Assembly: GCA_021234155.1 (NCBI GenBank)
Contig: JAJEKV010000011.1
Location: 11,759,255-11,823,254, forward strand
Source: Isoetes taiwanensis
Taxonomy: Eukaryota > Streptophyta > Lycopodiopsida > Isoetales > Isoetaceae
Direction of reading: 5' to 3'
DNA length: 64,000 nt
This document shows, in pieces, positions 12,645 to 22,089 of the stretch. Within the stretch, counting starts at the first letter, position 1. Each line of letters starts with the position of its first letter. The position numbers and the translations under genes were made by a program. The notes below the pieces were generated by a model. The model had not been told where the DNA came from and did no database searches. It saw nothing but the letters and a program-made list of their open reading frames with translations.

Positions 12645-12986
12645 TGAGCCGAGTTTTTTATCACTATTCTCAAACTATTTCTGGCACTTGATATTTTCTT
12701 TGATTAGCTGGTACAGCTTATTTTGATCATCTAGCTGTGCTGCTCTTTTTAAAATCCCTCCTTGGGATGAGTAAGCATTGCAAAGGTTTGTTTTTTCCTT
12801 TGCAATTGCTGTAAATATTCATGTAACCTTTTTGCATGTAATATCAAATCTGCCTTAACCTCAAAAAAAAAAAAAAAACAATTCATATCATATCTTACCA
12901 TCGCTACTATCTATTCCATATCTGCTTGATTCATAATATGTATGATGTTTAGATCTTCAGACCCTTATATGAGGGTTTTTTAAAAG

Positions 12987-13265
12987 TGTAGAGAATATTG
13001 TGATGAGGAGTTCATAATGTGTGATGGCACAAATGACTTCTAGTGATAGAATAGTTCAACGTGTATGGAAGTGGTGCAAGAAGTATATAAATGCAATTGT
13101 CTTCTAGGATATGTAGGAGACCATTGTGAGCTAAAGGGAATTTCTAGTAAAGACATGTATTGCTTCCATGGAGCGTAATGTATTGGGGAGATAGAAAGGC
13201 CATGTGATTGCCCTCCTGAGTGGCAAGGAAGCTCCAGCTGCGCTCTCTCAACTCAAAGTAAATAA
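12987..13265 (+). pseudogene. EGF-like repeat exon, broken
   Basis: One frame gives a cysteine pattern typical of EGF-like modules: CREYCDEEFIMC, then NSSTC, then CNCLLGYVGDHCE, then a second module with YCFHG and CDCPPEWQGSSC, ending at a stop at 13263-13265. Several in-frame stops near 13044-13052 and one near 13166 break it. The EGF fold is extracellular, so the source gene was probably a secreted or membrane protein with tandem EGF domains. The parent gene is not identified. Confidence 0.6.
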
Positions 13266-13309
13266 GATATCCTTATTTCTTCTTTTTTTTTTTTTTTTTT
13301 TTTTTGAAG

Positions 13310-13963
13310 AATATTAAATCCTTAGTGCATATTTGGATTCCAAGGTTCAAGATGCAACCCTACACCATCCTTAAGGCCCCGAAAGGGCCAAAAATTTTTT
13401 TAGTTAACACAAACCATTAACACACAACTAACATTATTAACACAAACCATTGCATTTGACACATTTAAATTAAAATCCCCCTTAAACCCCCTTAAACCCC
13501 CTTTGGTTTGGGTGCATATTCACACGGGGGTTACTCCGGGCAACGAGAGCTGTCGGATGGGCATATTCGCCCTTTATTCCAAGATCTGGACCGTACATAG
13601 CGATCCTCGTTTGTGGGGTATGCATGTACAAGTTTTTATATACTGTATATTAAAGTTTGCAAAATACTATAAGGTTTGAAAGGATGTACTTAATGGTGTT
13701 AATTTTGTACATGTATTATAAATTTTTTGGGGCTCTCGCTGCCCTACGTAACCCCCCGTGTGAATATGCACCCAAACCAAAGGGGGTTTAAGGGGGATTT
13801 TAATTTAAATGTGTCAAATGCAATGGTTTGTGTTAATAATGTTAGTTGTGTGTTAATGGTTTGTGTTAACTAAAAAAATTTTTGGCCCTTTCGGGGCCTT
13901 AAGGATGGTGTAGGGTTGCATCTTGAACCTTGGAATCCAAATATGCACTAAGGATTTAATATT
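13310..13963. repeat. Inverted repeat, 240-bp arms, built on hairpin repeat
   Basis: Bases 13310-13550 pair with 13732-13963 around a loop of about 180 bases. Both arms hold the first half of the GC-hairpin repeat plus 65 bases outside it, beginning AATATTAAATCCTTAGTGC. Identity is high apart from one repeated CCCCCTTAAA unit on the left. A poly-T tract of about 24 bases lies just outside the left arm. The outer 65 bases show that the duplication copied flanking DNA as well as the repeat. Confidence 0.9.
13375..13710 (+). repeat. GC-hairpin dispersed repeat, copy B
   Basis: GGCCCCGAAAGGGCC (13375-13389) is followed by an A/T tract, then GGGTGCATATTCACACGGG, CAACGAGAGCTGTCGGATGG, a TTTGTGGGGTATGCATGTAC block and AAAATACTATAAGGTTTGAA. 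Order and spacing match copy A. An inverted partial copy (13727-13898), ending in the same hairpin at 13884-13898, faces it. Confidence 0.85.
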
Positions 13964-14799
13964 TGAAGTATACTATGAATAACAGATAACCATCCTTTAA
14001 ATATTTAGAAGCTCACCTTTTAGAAACTTCTTCAAATACATTAGCTTGAACATTAAAAGGCTCAACCGAAAAGATTAACTAATCTAGTAGGTTAACCAGC
14101 TGGAACAAAGGGTATAGCAAATTCACCAACAGCTATACTCAGAGGGATGTTTCTAAGAGAATTTATATTTCAAGGCTTTACAATGAATCCGACCAAATAC
14201 CATTGTTTTCTCATCTAAATTGATTGGCTGTGCTTCGTGGTAACTGGTTGTGAGGTTTTGACAAGCATCTAGCAGTCATCCCTTTACATACATGATAATA
14301 GAATAACAGATAATATGATAATGACTAGAGTTATATTTGTTAGTTTGAGATCAGATACACAGAATATTCAACAACACTTGTCAAATATAAGCCATAATCG
14401 CAGACAGTTTGATAACGGGAACCATATTCACAGTTTTAAAATTAAATAGACAAAGCGCTCACACTTGAATCTTATTCGGACCATGGACCTTGAATCCTCA
14501 ACACTGCAAGATCAAATTCATCTTCACAACACAAACCAGTTGTTGCAACTGGCACTACCTTTTCAACTGCAGTTGTAACCGGCACCGCCCAATATAAAGC
14601 CAGAAAATCAACTGCCAAAATAGTTTAAGGTTGGGTTCAGTTCTAGACCCCTTCGTCTTAGGGAGCTTTGCTTTGTTCCATGCAATAAATGTGCACAGGG
14701 TGACCAAATTAACAAGGAAAGAAGGAAGAGGATAAAGAAAGAATAGAGAACAAGGCGTAGAACAATAGCCCAAGCAGGAGAAATCGTGACCCAGTTATG

Positions 14800-14900
14800 C
14801 AATGCCCTGGTTAAATGCCCAGTTAGATAACGCCTGGTTAAAGGCCCTAGTTAAATGCACTAGTTAAGTGCCTTCTGTGGAAATGCCCTGGTTGAATGCA
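14800..14900. repeat. Degenerate 14-16-bp minisatellite
   Basis: Six to seven imperfect units related to AATGCCCTGGTTAA or AATGCCCAGTTAGA run through this stretch, for example AATGCCCTGGTTAAATGCCC near 14800 and GGAAATGCCCTGGTTGAATG near 14880. No coding role is seen. Confidence 0.7.
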
Positions 14901-15500
14901 TAAGTACAGCAGTCATGTGAATAAAGCCCATTGCTCGTGACAATGAAGAGTGCAGATATTTGCCATTGCTATTATCAGCAGCAAAGCCATTTCAGCATAA
15001 TATTCCATCCAAGAAAGAGCTTTGCTATGGTTCAGAACTAAGGCATAGCTCCAAATACAAAAATTGAGCTAAAATGAAAGGGCAAAATGCATACTTCCAG
15101 ATAGCCAGAAGCAGAGAAAATTGACCTGCTGCATGAAAATAGCCATGCCGAATTGTGTCAGCATTCACAAAGTATCTATCTAAAACTCATTCCAAAGCCT
15201 CATCCAACATAACAAGTGAGGAAATATTGGCAAAGCCATGGTAATGCTCAAGAATAGTAGATAAGCATATCCTGCACCATGACCTCATAAATATTCCAAG
15301 ACCTCTATATTATGTGCTTTCTCAAATGAATAACCCCCTTCTAATACGTACCTGCTCAATTTGATGCCCAAGTTTAGCATTACAATGTGGACGTTTCCAT
15401 CCTGCCGAATCAGGTAGAGATATGGCGAAAAGTTTGGAAAATGAAATTAGGTCAAAAGGGAAACTAAAAAGGATTAAGAAGCTAAAAAGGAAGGGCTTAC

Positions 15501-15901
15501 CTTGAATGACGGAAATAAGCATCTCCAGAAATACGGCCGGAACCACAAGATGCTGAGACAGAGATTTGGGGGTCAGTATTGCATTATTGCATGCTGGCTT
15601 TGCAAGCACCGGATCGAGTCTGCATCCCAAATGTGTTGCAAAATGAATCCATCACATCCTCATTTATCAGAACCGACATTTGCTTCCCCGAATCTGTCCT
15701 GCTCAGCATAGAAAATGACATATGATTTGTCCAATTTATATACACACTTCCTGCACACGGACATGTCGCTTTTTCCTTGCTGGAAAGATCTGCCAAGCGT
15801 TTGAGATCGCGAGAATGCCAATCTGTTCTAATCTGGGACTGTCTTGATAAAATCAGAGCAATCGCTAGCATTAAAAATGCTAAGAAAGAAGGATAGAACA
15901 A
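15501..15901 (-). CDS. Possible first exon with signal-peptide-like start
   Basis: On the minus strand an ATG at 15901 opens a 105-codon frame with a hydrophobic start (MFYPSFLAFLMLAIALILS) and later Cys residues, stopping at 15584. A good donor (CAAG/GTAAGC) lies further on at 15501/15500. The stop before the donor means that either the frame changes (a second frame runs through the donor) or the exon is broken. A TAGGGTT motif occurs about 50 bases upstream of the ATG, and promoter-like repeat copy 2 lies about 200 bases upstream. The product is unrecognised. Confidence 0.3.
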
Positions 15902-16110
15902 ACGGAAAACGAAGAACTCGAATTCAGAGAAAGAGAAATGGACTGTAGAACCCTAAAGCATGCCCTCTTTTCCACAAACCCTAAAATAAAGAGCTCGATG
16001 CTTGCATGTGTTTTCTGGGACTAAAAAATAGATGGTTTTTTCATGGAAAAATATTCAAAGCTAAACCATTGCAAAATCATAGATAATATGGCATTCAAAT
16101 ATGAGAATAC

Positions 16111-16233
16111 AGTGTGCGCTCTAGATATACTGATTAGTATGCCTCGCATAATACGCCCATCAAATCATATGAAAACCATAGCAAAAACTGTATAAAAATA
16201 CAAAAAAAACCCCCTGTTATAATGCTACATATT
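16111..16233 (-). repeat. Promoter-like dispersed repeat, copy 2
   Basis: This is the inverted partner of 2509-2632, sharing the AACAGGGGG core, a T-rich run, GCGTATTATGCGAGGCATAC and TATCTAGAGCGCAC in the same order. It lies just upstream, on the minus strand, of the exon-like segment at 15501-15901. Confidence 0.6.
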
Positions 16234-18416
16234 AAACCACTAGAATGCGATCAAGTACAATGATAAGTGTGGTGCTAAGAAATGAAGCGTCCATCATGAT
16301 CCACAATCTGTAGGAATGTCGACCAAATTTCACGCTTAACTGTGCCAGACAAGCTTGAGACTTGGTAAGCCTGCCACAACTTATGCCTCAAGATCGGAAC
16401 CAACCGAAAAGGGCTAAGCACTGCATTCTGAAAGACCTTCGCTCTCCGTCTTTTCCGTCTTTTTGTAGATGTTATCTTTACATCTTGACCTTGGATTCAA
16501 TTGTAGAGAAGCAATACTAGATAATGTCTCTGGATCTGTTTCTTCACCATTAGGTCATAATTCCGCATAGGTAACATCTTTTATTATGATAATTATAGTG
16601 ATGTAAAAGTCTACCGCTCCATAATTCTAAGCATTATAAACAAAATCCTATCCAATGACTAAATCTGGAAAGAAAATGTCATAATAGATTCTTATGTTGC
16701 CTTTATTAGGCTCTTAATTGATGGTTTAGTTTTCCATGTGTATACTATTTGGATCAGACAAGAAATCATGTTAGCACAATATTGCTTCTTTACAATGTGC
16801 TGTTTATCTCCAAAGAAGTTTAGAGTTGCTATTCGAGTCAACTAGAATCCTCATGTTCTTCTAATTCCAATGCTAAATTTAGTACTAAATTTGCACATAG
16901 ATAGATTGTTTACAGATGCATAAATTGTAGGATAAGTTTTAATTATAGTTCATGTAGTCTATATAGGAAATTGTCTAACCAACGATTTGAATCCTTAGTA
17001 GTTTTTTATAGGGTCAGGAACAGATTTGGGGGTCCTTATGGCTGTTATAATTCTTGTTATTGTGATTCTACATTGTAAGAAGCGCTCCAATTGTGATAAA
17101 CATTTGAAATGAATCCTCCTTATCATGTTGGAGACAGTTTTGATGTCATTGATGAGTTGTGACTTCGAGAGAGTTTCCTTCAACTCTGTAATTCTTTTGT
17201 AGCATTCAATGTGGTACAAGCACTCAAAGGTATCGCCATAAGTTTTCATTTTTCTTTTTCTTTTTTTTTTTGATAAAAAATAAATACAGTAAAGAGCATT
17301 TGTGTTTCACTATGAAAGTTTCAACATGGAAAATTAACTTTGCGATAAATCCAAGAGGTTTTATAGAGATCTATCATGCGACATCCAAGACTCTATTGTT
17401 GACTCAAGCGGGTCCATGGGTTACATTTTATGTAAGTAGAGGCTTGTATTTATATAGTCCTTTGATATAAGGCTGATCATTTATATGCATTGAATCATAA
17501 GCTAACAAACTAAATATCTCCAATTGGAATATTGTTATTCTGATGTTATGTAGTGTTTGATCAATAGATTGATCTAAAAATTCGAGCGTATTGTACTTAT
17601 TTATCATCATTGTTTCAAACCATACAATTAGATGACATGTGTGCCTATGCATATGCTTGGGCCATGTATGACGCCATAAGCCCATGCATAAGCAACCATC
17701 TATAAATAATGACTACCATTTATAAATAATGACAATATTACCAAACAAGGGTAATGTTAGCATATTGTATATGGGAAGGGAAGCAGGGGTACAGTTACAA
17801 TGGGGAGGGGCTCCACGACCGGCAGCCGTCGTGAGTGGGACGGTCAATTTTTGTGGAGGGAAGGGGAGTCTTTGCTTCCATTCCCCTACAAAATGGAAAA
17901 TGGAGACAGATGCATTGACAAGTTAGGGAGCATCGACAGATTAGGGAAGAGATTTGGCAAAGAGTTTCTGCAAAGACAAAGAAGATTAGGGAAGAAGATG
18001 TGGAGCTCTATGTGACCTGCTCGAAGAACCTTCTCTGTGCCATCTACCTTGTGTGTTGCTCGAACAAAAGAAGCAACATCAAGCAACAACATAAAATACT
18101 ATGCTATTGATAAGATGTTTCTGCAACTTGGCTAAGGTAACATGGTGTTCATTTTCTGGATGCATGGGTTTTTGCTTATTTGTGGAGTTTGCAATGGCCT
18201 GGAAAGATAATTTAAGTGGCAGATTAACTTAAATCTTCAGTACATGTGCTTCCAAAGAGATTAGATGTACATTCAGTTGTTTGTAATTGACGAAAGAATT
18301 ATCATTATGCTACCTATTTATGTTCTTGCTATTAATAGTAAACTTTGATTATAGAACAATGCTAATGTTGCAATTATCGTGGTTGTTTTTGTTTTTAATC
18401 CGCAGTGTTTTCTTTT
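16234..18416. other. Spacer, no gene supported
   Basis: The stretch is AT-rich with short open frames only. A divergent pair of segments, 11545-11830 and 17300-17700, shares phrases such as ATCATCATTG-TTCAA, CATACAATTAGATGACATGTGTG and GGGCCATA-GCCCATGCAT. This indicates another dispersed repeat that I cannot name. Confidence 0.5.
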
Positions 18417-18700
18417 GGCCCTGAGAGGGCCCAAATTTTTTTTATGCAATGCAAAATCATATACTCGTCAATATTTAAAATAAAATTCCCTTAAGATCCC
18501 CTTTAAATTGAGTGCATATTCACACAAGAGATGACCCAGGGCATTGAGAGCAGTTCGATGGGCATAATCAAGAGTTGTGCCACGTTTTGAGCTGTAGATA
18601 ACAATTCTCATTTGTGGGGTATGCCTCCACACGTTGGAGGATACCGTGAGATACTCTAAGATTTTAAGAACATGTAAATGGTATTAATTTCATACGTGTG
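18417..18700 (+). repeat. GC-hairpin dispersed repeat, copy C
   Basis: The leading hairpin is GGCCCT-GAG-AGGGCC (18417-18431). Relative to copy A (GGCCCC-GAA-GGGGCC), both sides of the closing pair have changed together, so the stem stays perfect. Downstream are GAGTGCATATTCACACAAG, GGGCATTGAGAGCAGTTCGA, TTTGTGGGGTATGCC and an AT-rich tail. The copy ends where the terminal-inverted-repeat element begins. Confidence 0.8.
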
Positions 18701-20166
18701 ATCTGGGCCATAGGATCGACCCGACGAATGTGGTAATCCAGGGTGCACCTCGTTTAGAATATGTAGCACAATAACAGGAACAAAACCAAAAGAGAACAAC
18801 ATGAATTAAATGAGTATGGAGGTTTAACTAAAAATAACATAGAAAGAACCCATAAAAGAACACATAGAATCGTGAAAAAGGAACTGAAGATGTGTGGAAA
18901 ATCGAGAAAAATGGACAAGCTAGAGCGAATAAAAGGAAAAATACAGAGCAGGAACATAAAAGGAGTCGCCAAAAGAATGAAAATCAAAAGAAAATTCTAC
19001 AACAAATAAGGAGTTAAAGGAACAAAATTTGAGACAAAAAGACGAGAACTCGAACATGGCAATAAATCAAACTGGGCAATATAGCTATAGGATTTCTGGG
19101 ATAATGAGTAAGAACATTGCAAACAAAATCCACAAATAGTATGAAAATAAAATTTTAAAGGAGCCAAAATACATGAGACAACCCGAGAACAATAAAATGC
19201 TATGAAGGGCAAATCTAATGTAACTAACCATAGACTAAAAGAACAATAAAAATAGTGGAACTAATGGAGGAAAATAATGCAAAGACAACTAGACAAGCAA
19301 GTGTCAAAAGGACCAAATTGGTGCAACCAAGAGGGGCTCTGTAAATGAAGCATGATGCCAATATATTGTCCTCGGAATCGACTATAACATATGCATCAAA
19401 TCCATGCAACGAATCATGAACCATGTAAAATGAGTACCACGACCACTCATGCAAGAGTGGGCCAACATGTAAAATCAAAACAAGGGGAGCAAATATGGGA
19501 GATAAGTTTTGAATGAAGGACAAAAAACCATGATCAAGACCATACAAGAAACATATCCAATCAAATAAAGATATTAATAATTGATGAAGCACAGAAACTT
19601 AATCTACCATGTGTGAAACTGGAAACCCGTATAATGTTTCATAAAATCAATAAACATTATCTTTGTAGGTTTCAAGATCAAGCTGACCCCTATTGTATGA
19701 ATTGAAAGACCAAATGCTTTGAAATGGATAAATATTATTTCGAAATCGACAGACCTTTGTAAGCTTCAAAATATATGTTATAAAAAAAGATAAAAATAAT
19801 CCATAAAACTGATAAACATACTTTTGTTCTGGTCAAGAACTGTTACAGTTGCTATGTGACATCAAGATTTATGGGAATGAGATGTCGCATGATAATTTGC
19901 TCAATTGGTTATTGGGTGGTTTGCGACCATAGACCTAGCGCCAAGTTCCCATGCATTCTCCTCTAACAATAAAACATGTTACTGCAAAAGCCAAGTTGCG
20001 CATGTATTCCAATGGAAAAACTCATGCTTCAAAGCAATAGGCAGTATTCGACAGTGCTCCTATAGGATGCTCTGGCCTATTCTAACATAATTTGCTACAT
20101 ATTCTAAACGGGGTGCACCCTGGACTATCACAGTCGTCGGATTCGTCGATCCTACGACCCAGATCG
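18700..20166. mobile_element. 1.47-kb element with ~75-bp terminal inverted repeats
   Basis: The left end reads GATCTGGGCCATAGGATCGA, then CCAGGGTGCACC-CGTTTAGAATATGTAGCA. The right end (20086-20166) is its reverse complement, with a few substitutions and small indels. The inside is A-rich on the plus strand and contains spaced AAAGGA-C/G-AAA units. The minus-strand frames inside (longest 122 codons, 19224-19592) look unlike any transposase I know. It is probably a non-autonomous DNA transposon, possibly a MULE. No clear target duplication is visible, so the superfamily stays open. Confidence 0.75.
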
Positions 20167-20325
20167 TATGTTGGGGCCTGTGAACACCTCGCGTTTTGCT
20201 TATACTCATTTATGATTGGAGGCGCCTATGATTTTGAAATATGAAATACGATTTCGCTTAAGGTTTTGAGAGATTATCAAATCTCTATACGGCTTTGCCT
20301 AAGATTTTAGAATATGAAATACGGG

Positions 20326-20400
20326 GGCTCGAACCTCTACCAAAATAACTCAATATTCTAATAAGACTACTTTAATCAATATACCCAGTGAGCTAATGTG
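20326..20400 (-). other. tRNA-like A-box/B-box pair
   Basis: On the minus strand, TTAGCTCACTGGGTA resembles a tRNA internal A box. About 50 bases on, GGTAGAGGTTCGAGCCCC resembles a B box. No cloverleaf with paired acceptor ends could be drawn, so this is more likely a decayed tRNA or SINE head than a functional tRNA. Confidence 0.3.
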
Positions 20401-20507
20401 ATTATTTTTTATCTTGAATCTATGTTTTTTTTTTAACAACCCATTCAATTGTTTTAGGGATATATGGACTATGGTTTCAGGAATTGTTATTTTTTACATC
20501 CATATAA

Positions 20508-20545
20508 AATCTCCCTAGAACCCCCTGTTATTTTGCTACATATTG
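20508..20545 (-). repeat. Promoter-like dispersed repeat, partial copy 3
   Basis: The minus strand reads AATATGTAGCAAAATAACAG followed by GGGGG, matching the beginning of copies 1 and 2. The remaining blocks are missing. Confidence 0.5.
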
Positions 20546-21169
20546 GCATCCTAAATGCAGAAATGAAAGTCATGAAGCACCGGTGCATTAATCCTAGTGT
20601 ATGCTATATAAAATGACATGCCATAGTAAAAGAATATGCCATGCCATTGATACTTCTTTCAAAATTCAAGGAATCCAAATCGTCATAACTAAACAGTTCT
20701 AGTCAACTCAACAGATATTCCGCCCAATTATTTGTTACATCGTATTTGCCACCATTGTGGGGCAAACATTTACACAAAGATGACTAACAATATAAGCAGG
20801 GAGTCAGAACAACAGTCTAGTAGAAAGAACATTACAAACAATGGAGGCCATACCTCCAAGCTCCCCAAGAACTGTAAAGTGCTCAGCATTATTGAAATGC
20901 AATCAGTTAAGGACACATTGGCCAATGTCGTCACAAGCTCAATACAATGCAAAACTTCATGATCACAAGCGCGTCACCCCGGCGGAGGGGGTTCTCCTTC
21001 TTTATGCAGGACATGCCATCTGCATGGCCAAAAGAACCACTAATTTATATGTTTTTGATAGGCAAATGTAACCCTTTTTATATAGTTTTATAACTAGAAC
21101 AACATCCAAAAGTCTCTATGATCCTTATTATATATATGTAAAAAGGTAAAAAAAACCACCCCCTTCTAT

Positions 21170-21430
21170 TCATCCACGTGATTTTGACAGGTTCCATAAG
21201 GTGAAGCCCCATTGGCAAGCAAGCCACCCAGCCAGATAGCCAGCCCAACCTCTGTACTTCAACTATTGCAGTACGCAATGCTCTGATTGTCCCAGTTAGA
21301 CAGACAGAGGTGTTGCAATCAATATCATGACCAATGAACTACGTCAAACATTGAGTTTTAGACGTCTGTACCCCTGCAATTTGATGTCAAGATGGCTAAC
21401 CAATCCTTGATCCCAGTTTGTGGCTTTCTC
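21170..21430 (+). repeat. LINE-flanking segment duplicated at 28.07-28.27 kb
   Basis: This segment shares long near-identical blocks with 28070-28270, including CACGCAATGCTCTGATT, GGTGTTGCAATCAATAT and GCAATTTGATGTCAAGATGG, and ends GTTTGTGGCTTTCTC. Its AAGGTGAAGC-CC-TTGGCAAGC portion also matches 27812-27838. The 28-kb copy continues past the same point without a LINE, which lets it serve as an unoccupied reference for the insertion at 21431. Confidence 0.8.
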
Positions 21431-21797
21431 ATATCTATTTCATATCTATTTCTCTGTGACTCGGTTTCTCACGAAATTTATATCTTTGGAAAGCTGTCTC
21501 AGAGTTATTTCAAAGATATTTTATGTTCCTGATTTTCAGAGTGAAAACAACAGATTTTCAGTGCTGGATTTAGAGTTTCCATTATTCTATTTTTCAGCAC
21601 TTTACTTCATATCTATTGATCTGCATATCTGTTTTGGGAGCAATGCATATCATTAGAATGCTTGTTCTGTGATGATTCTAAAGACATATGGTTTGTCCAT
21701 ATTTGCTTAAGATCTAAGAGGAGAATACAACAAGTTTTTGCAACCCGATTTTAAGGTGGGATTCAGAGGGTTTGATTTGATACCATCCAATCACCTC

Positions 21798-22076
21798 CAG
21801 ACGGGCGTCTGTAAGGGGGAAAACCATTGCTTATTTTCATTTCAGACAAGCGTCTGTAAGGTGGCAGAGGTTGCACTTGAGGCCGTGCTTGATTTATGCA
21901 CTTGAACACTTTCAGACAGGTGTCTGTAAGGTGAAAGAGCCTGCGCTTGCTTCTTGCACTTGGAAGCCTGCACCTGCTTCTGACACGTGGAAGCTTTCAG
22001 ACGGGCGTCCGTAAAGGGGCGGAGGTTGTGCGTGATCAAAGTGCTTGGAGGCTTTCAGACAAGCGTCTGTAGGGTG
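21798..22076 (+). repeat. Five hairpin motifs in LINE 5' UTR
   Basis: A motif close to TTTCAGACGGGCGTCTGTAA occurs at 21798, 21841, 21910, 21995 and 22053, spaced 43-85 bases apart. Each contains CAGAC and GTCTG or close variants (one has GTCCG), so it can fold. Variable positions in the loop differ between copies. The motifs sit directly upstream of the ORF1 start and may be promoter elements, as 5' monomers are in some L1 lineages; that role is inferred. Confidence 0.8.
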
Positions 22077-22089
22077 ACACCCTATTCAT

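Noticed and set aside
19224-19592. 122-codon minus-strand frame inside the TIR element
   Set aside because: Hydrophobic low-information translation of an A-rich repeat region, no transposase motif; probably chance.
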